Origin: Nocardia brasiliensis IFM 10847 | GTDB lineage: Bacteria; Actinomycetota; Actinomycetes; Mycobacteriales; Mycobacteriaceae | Direction of reading: 5' to 3' | Length of the DNA stretch: 56,931 nt | NCBI RefSeq assembly: GCF_000710915.1 | Contig: NZ_BAUA01000190.1 | Span: 1 to 56,931, forward strand | Part shown: positions 8,814 through 17,983 of the stretch, one piece after another | Layout: each line of letters begins with the position of its first letter | Numbering within the stretch: the first letter of the stretch is position 1 | Program-made: the position numbers and the translations under genes | Notes under the pieces: model-generated | The model's input: the letters and a program-made list of their open reading frames with translations, nothing else | Databases searched by the model: none | What the model was told of the DNA's origin: nothing

Positions 8814-10004
8814 CTAGACATAGTCCACATAGGCCGGCGCGGCCGGCGACCGTTCCCTACCGGTGACATTCACGAGCGTCACGGTGTCGCGACTCAGCCG
8901 GCCGGCCCGCGCCAGCTTCATCGCGCAGGCCAGGGCCACCGACGAGGTCAGGCACGCGTCCACCCCTTCCAGGTCCCAGACGAGTCGTCTGGCCGCGAGG
9001 ATTTCCTGGTCCGCCACGGCTTCGAAGGCACCGCCCGTCGCTTGCACGATCCGGTGAACGAACGGGTAGGAATCCGCCGGGTTGCCCCGCAGGATGGCCT
9101 TGGCGATACCGCTCGGGCGCCGGTTGATGTGCTCGGGGCGGATCGTCGCCGAGTCGTCCCGGAAGGCCTCGTACATCGGCGCACACCGCGATTGCTGTGC
9201 GCAGACGATGCTGGGCACCCGCGCCAGCCTGCCGAGCGCCACGTATTCGGTGGCGCCTTTGAACGCACCGTAGACCCCCATCCCGCTGCTCACCGCCTGC
9301 ACGACGACGTCGGGTGCGCGCGGCGCCAGTTGGTCGAACGCCTCGAGATATGCGAGTTTCAGGCCTTCGCGCCGCGCCGGATTGAAAAAGCCGCTCTCGA
9401 ACGGCAGGCCGCGCTCGGCCGCGAACCGTGCCGCCGCCGCGCCCGCACCGACATAGTCTGCGTCTACGCAATACACCCGCACATTGGGCGCGTCGGGCAC
9501 ATCGATCCGGTCCAGAAAGTCCCGGGCGCCGAAGATGTGCAGCGTGACCTCCGGCAGGCGCGCGGCGCACCGGCCCATCGAGGTCGAACTGTTGCCGGTG
9601 GACGAGACGACGAACTCGGTCACGCCCTGCTGCAGGAGGAACGGCATGGCGACCCCCGCCATCCGGTCCTTGGCGGTCCCGCTCGGGTTGGCGTTCTCCG
9701 CCTTCAGGTACAGATAGTCCAGACCTGCCCAGCGCCCGAGTTCACGTGCCCACAGCAGTGGGGTGTTGCCTTCACCGAGCCACACGACGTGCCGAAAGTC
9801 TTTCAGCGGCAACAGGTCGAACCAGCGCACGAGCGGATTGCCGTCGTCGCGGATCCGTGCCCGGGGCAGGTCGTAGAACACATCGGTGGCGCCCGCGCAG
9901 CGGGGGCACCGCGGCACGAACCCGGCCGCGACACCGTATCCGCAGGCACGACACTCCAATACGACCTGTTTGCGCAATTCCGGCGTGGCCGATGTCTCGA
10001 TCAT
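8814..10004 (-). CDS. Threonine synthase-like PLP enzyme
   Basis: Fold-type II PLP enzyme with an N-terminal zinc-ribbon-like segment (Cys18, Cys21, Cys33, Cys36) followed by the threonine-synthase core. The PLP-lysine is K112 in 'NPSGTAKDR', and a phosphate-binding 'SSTGNSS' loop is visible. Threonine synthase converts O-phosphohomoserine to threonine; relatives include cysteate synthase and diaminopropionate-forming enzymes, so the reaction here may differ. ATG 10004 overlaps the upstream stop as ATGA; the longer frame is a shadow. Its operon position with an opine-dehydrogenase-like enzyme suggests secondary rather than primary metabolism. Confidence 0.82.
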   Translation of the reverse strand: MIETSATPELRKQVVLECRACGYGVAAGFVPRCPRCAGATDVFYDLPRARIRDDGNPLVRWFDLLPLKDFRHVVWLGEGNTPLLWARELGRWAGLDYLYLKAENANPSGTAKDRMAGVAMPFLLQQGVTEFVVSSTGNSSTSMGRCAARLPEVTLHIFGARDFLDRIDVPDAPNVRVYCVDADYVGAGAAAARFAAERGLPFESGFFNPARREGLKLAYLEAFDQLAPRAPDVVVQAVSSGMGVYGAFKGATEYVALGRLARVPSIVCAQQSRCAPMYEAFRDDSATIRPEHINRRPSGIAKAILRGNPADSYPFVHRIVQATGGAFEAVADQEILAARRLVWDLEGVDACLTSSVALACAMKLARAGRLSRDTVTLVNVTGRERSPAAPAYVDYV

Positions 10005-11122
10005 CTCGCCGCACCCTCGGTCGCGGAGGCCGGCGACCCCGCGAGAGCCATGATGTCCGTCCGCGATCGGATGCCCATCCGGTGCAGCGTCCGACCGTCT
10101 CGGTACAGCTCGCGGCCGGTCGCGGCCGAGGCCATCGTGACGATCGCGTCCAATTGCCGGTGCGGCGTGCCGACCAGCGCGGCGAGCGCTGCCAACGGCA
10201 CCGTACCGGTCCGCACGTGCTCGTCGAGGAATCGATGGTCGGTACCGCACGGGGCGAGGATGGACCGATATCCCGGGACAGCACGCAGGGTGTCGGCCAA
10301 GCTGGATGCGGTGCAATCGTAGGTCTGCCCGAACCATTCGAGCGCGGTCGGCAACTGCACACCCACCGCGCGCCCGAGCAGCACCCGCTCCCGGTCCGCG
10401 GCCTCGATGATCCGCGCGACCCCGGCCGATATCCCCTCGGCATAGAAACGATGCCGGTCGCCGTGGTCGAGCCGCGCCAGATTGGCCAGAGCCACAACGG
10501 GCTGCAGCACGGCCGTGACATTGGCCAGACTCGACTCCCAGATCGAGCCGGCGCTGCGGACAGCGGGAAAACTCCGCACCAGCAGGTCGCGGGCGATGTC
10601 CGCATGCCGCCGCTGTCGCGCGCCGAGCGGAACATCCTTCTTGTACTGGAAGATTCGGACGGTCGACGATCCTTCGCCGCGGCAGACGAACGGCAGGACC
10701 ATCTCGGCGACAGCGGGGCCGGGCGCGGTCTCACACCAGCCCACCCGGTCGCGCAACGCAGCGGTGACCTCCAGGACGCCGCCGGTGTGGCCGGGCACGA
10801 GCACGACCGCGACAGCCTGCCGCAGCGCCGGCCAGGACGCCGTGACCAGGTCACGATGCGCGGCGGCGGAAACCGCGACCAGCACGAGATCCGCGCCCGA
10901 GCACACCGCCGCCAGATCCGTCGACACCGCCGCGAGGCGGACCGTATGCGGGTCCGGGTCGCGCAGGGTCAGTGTCAGGGCCTCGAAATCCGCGAGGCGC
11001 GCCGCGGTCCGGTTCCAGAGCCGGACCTCGCATCCGGCCCGCGCCACTACTGCCGCCAGCGCCCGGCCCGCATCGCCCGCACCGAGCACCGCCGTCTTGA
11101 TCGTCTTGTCTCCCATCGTCAT
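10001..11122 (-). CDS. NAD(P)-dependent opine/octopine dehydrogenase family protein
   Basis: Rossmann-fold dehydrogenase with 'AVLGAGDAGRALA' at the N-terminus, a central 'VLVPGHTGG' and a C-terminal helical domain with 'NVTAVLQPV', where octopine/nopaline dehydrogenases carry their conserved catalytic region. Family members reductively join an amino acid to a 2-oxo acid or reduce a related 2-oxo/imino substrate. ATG 11122 overlaps the LuxC stop as ATGA. It lies between LuxC and the threonine-synthase-like gene, so all are probably co-translated. Substrates are not deducible. Confidence 0.78.
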   Translation of the reverse strand: MTMGDKTIKTAVLGAGDAGRALAAVVARAGCEVRLWNRTAARLADFEALTLTLRDPDPHTVRLAAVSTDLAAVCSGADLVLVAVSAAAHRDLVTASWPALRQAVAVVLVPGHTGGVLEVTAALRDRVGWCETAPGPAVAEMVLPFVCRGEGSSTVRIFQYKKDVPLGARQRRHADIARDLLVRSFPAVRSAGSIWESSLANVTAVLQPVVALANLARLDHGDRHRFYAEGISAGVARIIEAADRERVLLGRAVGVQLPTALEWFGQTYDCTASSLADTLRAVPGYRSILAPCGTDHRFLDEHVRTGTVPLAALAALVGTPHRQLDAIVTMASAATGRELYRDGRTLHRMGIRSRTDIMALAGSPASATEGAAR

Positions 11123-12564
11123 CTACCCGGATCACGAACCGGCAGACCGTAGATTTGCTGCTCGAACTCGGCCTGGTCCGCGGCGCGGAAGCGACCTCGA
11201 TAGTCCAGACCGCGTTCCACCGAGACCCAGCGCACCAGCGAGTGCAGCGGACGCATCTCGTCGTGCACGAACCCGGGGCGCGGCCTGCTCATCAAGCCCA
11301 CCTCGGTGACGCGCGAGGCGCCGGCCAGGGCGAGTTCGCGCCCGAGCTCCATGCCGCGACGCCACGGATACACGGCGACGGTCTGCGTGTCCCGGTGCAC
11401 CGCCGCCACGGCGTCCGCCAGTCGCGCGACGGAATAGACGTAGGCGGTCCGGCCCAGCGGGTGTTCCAGTACCGGCGTCTCCCCCGGCGGGACGGTCACC
11501 ACCGTCCACTCGGACCCGGCGCTCTGGCGGACCCGGTACCCGTCGAACCGGGCCTCCTGCCGCGCCCGGGTGATGTGCGCCTGTGCGTCGACGGTTCGGA
11601 AACCGCACGGAAGCCGCTGTGCCACATGCTCGAGCCCGCGCACGAGCGAGGCGGCGAAGGCGTCGCCGTCGCCTTCGACGAAGAACCGCTGTGGGCTGAA
11701 GCAGGCTTGCTGCTCGTAGACGCTCAGGTCGTACGCCGCACGCACCGCGACGTCGGCCCAGCTGCCGTCGTCGGCACCGATCAGGGCGATGCTCTCTTTC
11801 GGGCCGAACTCCACCAGCTCGGTCCCGACCGGTATCCGCGGCTTGATCGCCGCTATCGAGGAGTGTTTTCCCCACGCGCACACCACATCCGAGGCGTCGA
11901 TGAAATCCTGCTCCACCGGATCCCCGCCGGGCCAGTAGAGTACGGAGAGCGCACGGGTGAGCGGATGCCAGGGGTCGACGTCGGCGAAGGTACGGGCGAA
12001 GGCGAGCGTCGAGACCAGATCGCGGCGCGGCAGTTTCGCGACGGTCACGTTCTTCGTGAGCAACCCGCGGATCACGGTGAACAACCCGGCCAGCGCAACA
12101 TTGCCGACCATCAAATGCAGTACGCGCCCTTTGGGCAACGCCCGCAAGAAGATCGACTGCCGGGGCAGCCAATCATCGAGCAGCAGAGGATTGTCCAGGT
12201 CCGTCTCGACGATGTCGTAGAGCTTGGCGCGCGCACAGGCGCGCGCTACCCGCGTGTAGTCGTCCTCGATCATCGTCTCGTGGTATCCGGTGATCTGCGC
12301 CGCCAGGGCGACGGCGGCGCGGCGGCCGGGATAACCGCGATCGCCCCACAACCGGCCGACCCGTTCGAGGAAGACCGTGATCTCGTCCAGGTGCAGCTGC
12401 GCGAGCGCGTCTCGTCGGGTCTTCAGCACGTCCCCGACCAGTGCGGGGGTCGGCCGGGGAATCGTGATCCGCCAACCCGATTCGTAGGTGACGACCAGCG
12501 GCTCGACCCCGCTGTCAGCCACCGTTTCGCCGTTCACGACGATCGGCAGCGCTACCTCGGGCAT
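11119..12564 (-). CDS. luxC: LuxC-type acyl-CoA/acyl-protein reductase
   Basis: Aldehyde-dehydrogenase-superfamily reductase that converts an activated acyl group (acyl-CoA or acyl-LuxE) to an aldehyde with NADPH. The reactive cysteine is Cys288 in 'YEQQACFSPQ', matching the LuxC active-site block; 'HLMVGNVALAG' and 'KNVTVAKLPRRD' are nucleotide-binding stretches shared with LuxC. ATG 12564 gives 481 aa, the usual LuxC length; further upstream the frame is a shadow. It overlaps the upstream gene by 13 bases and the downstream gene by 4. LuxE and LuxD are encoded divergently about 1.8 kb away, which supports a complete fatty-acid-reductase complex. Confidence 0.9.
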   Translation of the reverse strand: MPEVALPIVVNGETVADSGVEPLVVTYESGWRITIPRPTPALVGDVLKTRRDALAQLHLDEITVFLERVGRLWGDRGYPGRRAAVALAAQITGYHETMIEDDYTRVARACARAKLYDIVETDLDNPLLLDDWLPRQSIFLRALPKGRVLHLMVGNVALAGLFTVIRGLLTKNVTVAKLPRRDLVSTLAFARTFADVDPWHPLTRALSVLYWPGGDPVEQDFIDASDVVCAWGKHSSIAAIKPRIPVGTELVEFGPKESIALIGADDGSWADVAVRAAYDLSVYEQQACFSPQRFFVEGDGDAFAASLVRGLEHVAQRLPCGFRTVDAQAHITRARQEARFDGYRVRQSAGSEWTVVTVPPGETPVLEHPLGRTAYVYSVARLADAVAAVHRDTQTVAVYPWRRGMELGRELALAGASRVTEVGLMSRPRPGFVHDEMRPLHSLVRWVSVERGLDYRGRFRAADQAEFEQQIYGLPVRDPGR

Positions 12565-13850
12565 ACGGCACCCCGGGCCGTTTCGCTCGGCAGCAGCTCC
12601 AGCACACCGCCCGCGCGGAAGGTCTCCTGCACGACGAGTCGCACCCACTGGGCGTATCGAATCACGTGGCGTAGGTTGTCCACCGCGAAGCGGCGCTCGG
12701 GATCATGGGACAACCGGACCACCCGGAAGTCGCCCATCATCGGCGGCAGTGTGTGTTCGGCTCGATCACGGCGGTAACTCACCTCGAACGCCGAACGACC
12801 GCCGGTCGAGCACCCGACGGTCTGATGACCGCGGTAGTGGGTGTCCTCGTTGAAGAAGATCATGTTGTCGGCGGCCTTCTCGACCCATTCGCCGCGCAGG
12901 CAACCGTCGCCGAAATAGTTCACCACCGCTTTGCGCTTCAGCTTGATCATCCGGGCCCGCAATGTCGCGCGCAGGCGCTGCTCCGACTCGTGCCCCAGTT
13001 GCTCGGCGAAGCCGGCCAAGGCCAGGCCGTCGTCGAGCACCGTATGCGTGAAGAACTGGTCGGACGCGTCCAGCTCGCCGGGGCGATCGAGCAGCACCCC
13101 GCGCACGCAGGTGACCGTCACATGGTCTACCGCGAGGGCGCGATCGCGCACTGCGCACCGCATCAGCGCATCGACGAGATCCTTGGATTGTCCACGGGCG
13201 GTGAGGCATTGCCTGGTGGCCGCGGGAAGCCAGCGTGCGGCGACGCGGGTGTCGGGCAGGCCCGGTGCGATGGCGGTCAACCCCTCGACCACCCGGCCGG
13301 GCAGTTCGGTCCAACTCACCTGTGCGCGGGCGAGCAGCCCCTCTGTGCGATGCCACTTCGCGCCGTCGATCACGGAGTACCTGAAGTAGTCCCGTTCGAC
13401 GTATTCCCGGACCTTCCGGGTGCGGTCGGCGAGTTCCAGCAGGGACAGGTGATCCAGCGTCCTCGGCTGGCCGATCGCCAGCAGGTAGCCGTCCAGCCGT
13501 TGCGCCAGCACCGCACGCACCGACCGCAGGGAGAGTTCACCGGCGAGTTGTTCGAGGCCGATCCCGGCGCGCCGCAGCACCGCCAGCCCCAGGACGAGTT
13601 CCGCGTCGGCCTCGGTCCAGGTCTCGTATGGACGGGCCTCGGCCGCGGTCAGCGCGTCACGGAACTCCTTGCGGCCGTGCCAGGTTCCGTCGAAGCGCAG
13701 CCAATGATGCCTGCTGGAGATCAGCGTGGCGCCCGCCGCCTGGATCAGATCCCGCACCGAGTTCGCGGAATCTTCTGCGGCACAACAGGACAACAGTCCG
13801 GCGACGTCATCGAGCGTAGACGTGCTCGTCGGGATGGTTTCGATCGACAC
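12552..13850 (-). CDS. Unrecognised 432-aa protein, first gene of the lux-like operon
   Basis: I do not recognise this family. The start is placed at GTG 13850 because GGAG lies 6 bases upstream; the longer frame from GTG 13919 lacks a comparable site. The protein is soluble, with a Cys-containing N-terminus ('LLSCCAAEDS'), an Arg-rich helical middle and a conserved-looking C-terminal half with 'NYFGDGCLRGEW', 'FFNEDTHYRGHQTVGC' and 'MMGDFRVVRL'. His and Asp/Glu in that block could bind a metal, but this is a guess. It leads the operon and overlaps luxC by 13 bases, so it is probably a dedicated enzyme of the pathway. Confidence 0.75.
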   Translation of the reverse strand: MSIETIPTSTSTLDDVAGLLSCCAAEDSANSVRDLIQAAGATLISSRHHWLRFDGTWHGRKEFRDALTAAEARPYETWTEADAELVLGLAVLRRAGIGLEQLAGELSLRSVRAVLAQRLDGYLLAIGQPRTLDHLSLLELADRTRKVREYVERDYFRYSVIDGAKWHRTEGLLARAQVSWTELPGRVVEGLTAIAPGLPDTRVAARWLPAATRQCLTARGQSKDLVDALMRCAVRDRALAVDHVTVTCVRGVLLDRPGELDASDQFFTHTVLDDGLALAGFAEQLGHESEQRLRATLRARMIKLKRKAVVNYFGDGCLRGEWVEKAADNMIFFNEDTHYRGHQTVGCSTGGRSAFEVSYRRDRAEHTLPPMMGDFRVVRLSHDPERRFAVDNLRHVIRYAQWVRLVVQETFRAGGVLELLPSETARGAVCPR

Positions 13851-14141
13851 GATCGGCTCCAATCGGAGGTACGCGGTGCGTACGGGAATTGCTGGGGAGC
13901 ACTGCGCCGAAACTATCACCGAATTTTCGCTGACGCGATAAACCGAAAGTGACAGAACGCATGTGACCGGCGGCCCGGTGAATACCGCGCCGTCGTACGA
14001 ATTGCGTTACCAGGCGACTGTTTTCGGCGAGCGAATCGTGACAGATGTGCTGAAGGGAGTATTGACAGCGCCGTGGAAACTCCCGTTTGGTGGAAAGGGA
14101 GCACGAACTGGCCGAAAAGTCTGGCACGAGGAGCCCTGGAA
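13851..14141. promoter_or_regulatory. Divergent promoter region of the lux-like locus
   Basis: 291-base gap between the minus operon (start 13850) and the ferredoxin-luxE-luxD arm (start 14142). A consensus -35 TTGACA lies at 14062-14067 on the plus strand, but the -10 18 bases further on is poor. No convincing operator or riboswitch was seen. Both arms are probably controlled from here. Confidence 0.45.
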
Positions 14142-14363
14142 ATGCGAGTGTGGATCGAACGCGCGCTCTGCCAAGGTGCAGAGCTGTGTTGTGAACACGC
14201 TGCGGCGGTGTTCGCGACGGACGACGAGTATGTGGCCTACGTGAAGGCCGACATCGGCGCCGACTGCGCGCACAACGCGCTGCTCGTGCCCGGCGAACAC
14301 GAAGAGCAGGTGCACCGCGCCGCGGCCGAATGCCCGTCACGCTGCATCAACATCATCGACTGA
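14142..14363 (+). CDS. Single-cluster [3Fe-4S]-type ferredoxin
   Basis: 73-aa acidic ferredoxin. Cys-x5-Cys in 'LCQGAELCC' and the distal 'ECPSRCINI' fit the 3Fe-4S ferredoxins that usually serve actinobacterial P450s or Rieske enzymes. ATG 14142 is chosen over ATG 14073 because the fold begins there ('MRVWIERALC') and GAGGAG lies about 10 bases upstream. No P450 gene is in the window, so its partner may be one of the flavin enzymes or the unknown protein of the opposite arm. It is 24 bases upstream of luxE. Confidence 0.85.
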   Translation: MRVWIERALCQGAELCCEHAAAVFATDDEYVAYVKADIGADCAHNALLVPGEHEEQVHRAAAECPSRCINIID

Positions 14364-14387
14364 CCGGCCGCCGATCGAGGGCAGACC

Positions 14388-15521
14388 ATGACTACGCACG
14401 CCAAGGTCACCGTCATCGACTCTATTCGGGCGATCGATGATCTGATCCATCAGCGCGACGATGCTTTCACACTCGCCGGGGCGGAGCTCGAGGAACTCCG
14501 CGACGAAGTGATGCGCGCCGCGGTCCGCCACCACTGGCAGTACTGCGCAGCCTACCGGCGTTATGCCGAAGCCAATGAATGGTCGCCGGCCCGGCTGGAC
14601 CGGCCCGGTTTCATCGAGTCGTTGCCGCTGATACCGGCCTCGGTGTTCAAGCGTCGCGACGTTTCGAGCTGCGCGCCCGAAAAAGTGGTGCAGGTCTGCA
14701 CCAGCAGCGGCACCCGAGGTACGAAAAGCCGGATATATCGCGACGGAACCACACTGGAGCGTTTTGTCGGCAGCATCGAACAGGGTAGCCGGCTCGCGCT
14801 ACCGAATCCCGAGATCGAACGGCAGCTGTTCGTGCTCGGTCCGGACACCACTGAAGCCGGCGATCTCTGGTTCTCCTACGTACTCAGCATCGTGGATCTG
14901 CTGCATCCCACCCGATTCTGCGTCACCGCAGGCATTTTCCGGATCGATGAGGTGATCGCGGCGTTGCTCGACGAGTCGATCGACCGGCCGGTGATCGTCG
15001 GACCACCCGCCTTGGTCCGGGATCTCGCGGCAGCACTGCGCGAACGCGGCATCGATCCCCGCCTCGGCGCGCGCAATGGTCTCGTCATCACCGCGGGCGG
15101 CTGGAAGCGCGCGAACACGACGGCGATGTCGCGGCGGGACTTCGAGGAATTCGTTACGGCCGCTTTCGGTTTGGCCGGCGAAGCGCCGATCCGCGACTGC
15201 TACAACGCGGTCGAGCTGAACACGGTGCTGTTCGAATGCCGGTTCCGCGCCAAACATCTGCCCGCTTGGTTGCACACGAGCGCACGTGACCCGGCGACGA
15301 TGCGGCCGCTGCCGCCGGGCGAGGTCGGCGTGCTCGCGTTCTGCGACGCCTCCCCCACCAGCTATCCGGGCTTCGTGGCGACCGATGATCTGGGCTCGGT
15401 ATCGCGCGAGGGCAGCTGCCCGTGCGGCAACGACTCCGCGGTGCTCACCGTGCTGCGCCGCATCACGACGGCCGAAACTCGCGGCTGCGCCCTACGACTC
15501 GACGCCGAGGTCATCCGATGA
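14388..15521 (+). CDS. luxE: LuxE-type acyl-protein synthetase
   Basis: Adenylates a fatty acid and transfers the acyl group to its own C-terminal Cys for reduction by LuxC. The ATP-binding signature is 'SSGTRGTKS' (residues 106-114), the family motif 'FEC...KHLPAW' is near residue 285, and 'DASPTSYPGF' follows. The acyl-accepting Cys is probably Cys367 in 'RGCALRLD' close to the C-terminus, as in LuxE. 377 aa is the usual length. The stop overlaps the luxD ATG as ATGA. It is encoded away from luxC, across the divergent promoter. Confidence 0.9.
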   Translation: MTTHAKVTVIDSIRAIDDLIHQRDDAFTLAGAELEELRDEVMRAAVRHHWQYCAAYRRYAEANEWSPARLDRPGFIESLPLIPASVFKRRDVSSCAPEKVVQVCTSSGTRGTKSRIYRDGTTLERFVGSIEQGSRLALPNPEIERQLFVLGPDTTEAGDLWFSYVLSIVDLLHPTRFCVTAGIFRIDEVIAALLDESIDRPVIVGPPALVRDLAAALRERGIDPRLGARNGLVITAGGWKRANTTAMSRRDFEEFVTAAFGLAGEAPIRDCYNAVELNTVLFECRFRAKHLPAWLHTSARDPATMRPLPPGEVGVLAFCDASPTSYPGFVATDDLGSVSREGSCPCGNDSAVLTVLRRITTAETRGCALRLDAEVIR

Positions 15522-16525
15522 CGACCGCACCAGTAGGACAACGCCGTTCGACCACTCCGGTGACCGTGCGCTCGGAGTGGTTCGAACTGCCCACCCCGCG
15601 CGGCATGCTGCGTGGCCTGCACCAATACCAGCCCGACAACCACGATCCGGTCGGACGAGTCATCGTGGTCCCACCGTTCGGCACGGTGATGCGGCGCGGC
15701 CGTGCCATCGCCCTCTACTTTCTCCTCAACGGGTTCGATGTCATTCGCTACGACCCCACCAATCATGTAGGCGAAAGCGACGGAACTATCCGGGATTTGA
15801 CCCCCGATGCCCTTGCCGCGGACCTCGCGCTGGTGCACGACTGGGTCGCGAGCTGCGGCCCGCGCAGCGGGCCCGCCGCCCTGTTCACCGCGAGTATCGC
15901 CGCGCGCATCGCATTCGCGACGGCCGCCCGGTCGAGTCGGCGTCCGGTCGCGATCGGCGCGATCTCAGCCGTGGTCGACCTGCGGGCCACCATCGCGGCG
16001 GCCAACGACCAGGATTTCATCGGGCAGTGGCTGCGCGGCGAGCAGACCGACCCGGACCGCACCGCGCTCGTGCTCGACCACGAGGTGAAATGGCGGTTCG
16101 TCCAGCGGTTGATCGAATTGGGCTGGCACACCACCGAATCCACCCGAGCCGATGTCCGATCGCTCGGCTCCGTGCCGATGCTGGCGGTCCAGGGCAGCCG
16201 CGACTCCTGGGTCGATCCGCGCGCCGTGGAGTACGCCTTGCGCGACCACGCGTCGGCCGCCATCGTCGTGCTGTCCGATGCCACGCACGAACTCAACACC
16301 GCGTATGCCCGCACGGCGCTCGCCGAACTGGTTCGCTTCTTCCGGCCCGCGCACGCGGCCGACGATCCCGTCCTCGCCCCGACCTTCGCGCATGTCGTCG
16401 CGCAGAACAAGGGCGAGCGACAGATCGACCGGTCGCAGCCGGACGGTTTCGCCGTGGAGGTCACCCATTGCGCACCGTTCGACTACGACTTGGGCCCGGG
16501 CGCCTCCTCGGCCCCCACCACATGA
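15518..16525 (+). CDS. luxD: LuxD-type acyl transferase/thioesterase
   Basis: Serine hydrolase that releases fatty acid from acyl-ACP to feed LuxE. The match to Vibrio LuxD is extended: 'LNGFDVIRYDPTNHVGESDGT' (20 of these residues span 71-90) corresponds to the LuxD block containing 'NGFHVIRYDS'. The catalytic triad can be placed at Ser126 ('TASIAAR'), Asp229 ('SRDSWVD') and His257 ('ATHELN'). 335 aa against about 305 in Vibrio; the extra length is at the termini. ATG 15518 overlaps the luxE stop. The last 43 bases overlap the antiporter gene on the other strand. Confidence 0.88.
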   Translation: MTTAPVGQRRSTTPVTVRSEWFELPTPRGMLRGLHQYQPDNHDPVGRVIVVPPFGTVMRRGRAIALYFLLNGFDVIRYDPTNHVGESDGTIRDLTPDALAADLALVHDWVASCGPRSGPAALFTASIAARIAFATAARSSRRPVAIGAISAVVDLRATIAAANDQDFIGQWLRGEQTDPDRTALVLDHEVKWRFVQRLIELGWHTTESTRADVRSLGSVPMLAVQGSRDSWVDPRAVEYALRDHASAAIVVLSDATHELNTAYARTALAELVRFFRPAHAADDPVLAPTFAHVVAQNKGERQIDRSQPDGFAVEVTHCAPFDYDLGPGASSAPTT

Positions 16526-17913
16526 TCGGCCGCGCCGGTACCGCCGTGGGTCGCCGCGGTACCGTTGTGCGGTGTCGTCGCACCATGATTCGAGGCCCGG
16601 ACGAGCGGCGCCGGACGTAGTGTTCTCGGGAACGCGTAATCCAGCCACATGCCGGCCAACGAGGACGTCACGATGGAGAGCACCACGATGCTCGTGAAGA
16701 ATTCCTCGTTGATGAGGCCCGCGGACAACGTGACGGTGGCCAGCACGATTCCCGGGCCACCACGCGCGTTCAGCGCGACGGCGAAATTCTTCGCTTGCCG
16801 GTTCGATTCGCCCGCCGCGCGCGCGGCGGCCCAGATGCTGAGCCCCTTGACCGCGGTTGCCGTCAGCAAGAAGACGGCGAAGAACACGAGGTCGAAATTG
16901 CGTGCCAGATCGAGTTGCATGCCCACACCGGCGAAGTAGATCGGGATGAAGAACGCCAGCGAGAAGCTCTTGATCGTATCCCACGCGCCCGCGTCCGGCA
17001 CCGGCGCATTCTTTCTATTACCGTGCGGCGCGGTGACATCGGAGGAGGCGATCCCAGCCAAGAGCGCGCCGAAGATGGCGTTGATCCCGAGGAATACACA
17101 CGCCAGAACCAGCGCGAGTGCGAATACCAACCGGAACGCGATCGGGCTCGCCTTCGCCATCAGATTCGCCCTGCTCATGGCCAGCCGGTTGAACAACCAT
17201 TTGCCGGCCAGCAGCAGCACCGATATGAAGACCAGGCTGACGATCACCTGATACGCCATCGCACCCGTACCGTCCAGGTGCAGTAGCGAGCCGAGCCCGA
17301 ACGTCTTCTGGTCGCTCTGGACCAGGCTGAACGTCACGGCGAGCGCCACATACAACACGACGTCCTCGAGCAGCGCGACCGCGAGGACGACCCGGGCGAA
17401 ACTGGTGTTGAGCAACCCGAGGTCGAGCATTATTCGCGAGATGACCGGAATGCTGGTGACCGCGAAGGCGATTCCGAAGATCAGGGCGAAGGTGGCATCG
17501 GTCCCGTGCGGGCCGGAGTAGTCGGCGTGGTCGAGCGCGAGGGCCACCCCGACCCCGAGCACCATCGGAATCACCAGCCCGGCTGCGGCCAGCGCCGCCA
17601 CGGTGCGCTGTTTGCCCGGATTGCGATAGGTCATGACCTCCCGCCCGGCCAGGAACATCAGCAGCAGCAGTCCGAACTCGTTGAGCATTTGGATTCCGGC
17701 ATGGACGACGCCGTCGGCGGGGAACAGTTGGCTCGCCACACCGGGCGCCACCTGCCCGAACACCGTGGGCCCCAGGAACAATCCACCGAGGATCTCCCCG
17801 ATTACCGGCGGCTGGCGCAGTTTCGCACAGATCTGCGCGCCCAGGTGGGCGGCGACGAGGATGATGATCAGCGCGGCGAACAGACTGGCGAAATCGCCAC
17901 GGGACAGCGACAT
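16483..17913 (-). CDS. Na+/H+ antiporter, CPA2 family (FlH-like)
   Basis: Integral membrane cation/proton exchanger with 11-13 predicted helices; 'GEILGGLFLGPTVFG' near residue 40 and 'FLAGREV' are CPA2 hallmarks, and the C-terminal about 50 residues form a polar Gly/His/Pro tail. A strong AAGGAGGG lies 6 bases before ATG 17913. It is immediately downstream of the fluorinase gene, and the S. cattleya fluorinase cluster also has an antiporter gene (flH). A role in ion or pH homeostasis during fluoride use is inference. It ends inside the antisense 3' end of luxD. Confidence 0.88.
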   Translation of the reverse strand: MSLSRGDFASLFAALIIILVAAHLGAQICAKLRQPPVIGEILGGLFLGPTVFGQVAPGVASQLFPADGVVHAGIQMLNEFGLLLLMFLAGREVMTYRNPGKQRTVAALAAAGLVIPMVLGVGVALALDHADYSGPHGTDATFALIFGIAFAVTSIPVISRIMLDLGLLNTSFARVVLAVALLEDVVLYVALAVTFSLVQSDQKTFGLGSLLHLDGTGAMAYQVIVSLVFISVLLLAGKWLFNRLAMSRANLMAKASPIAFRLVFALALVLACVFLGINAIFGALLAGIASSDVTAPHGNRKNAPVPDAGAWDTIKSFSLAFFIPIYFAGVGMQLDLARNFDLVFFAVFLLTATAVKGLSIWAAARAAGESNRQAKNFAVALNARGGPGIVLATVTLSAGLINEEFFTSIVVLSIVTSSLAGMWLDYAFPRTLRPAPLVRASNHGATTPHNGTAATHGGTGAADHVVGAEEAPGPKS

Positions 17914-17983
17914 TTGACCCTCCTTACAGGCCGATGCCGGCGGCCTGCCGGAACTTGTCCAGCCGACCGCCGACAGTGCTGGA

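Noticed and set aside
5989..16525. A functional luxCDABE light-producing operon
   Set aside because: LuxB is absent, Cys106 is Gly, and extra biosynthetic genes are present. Light emission cannot be claimed from sequence.
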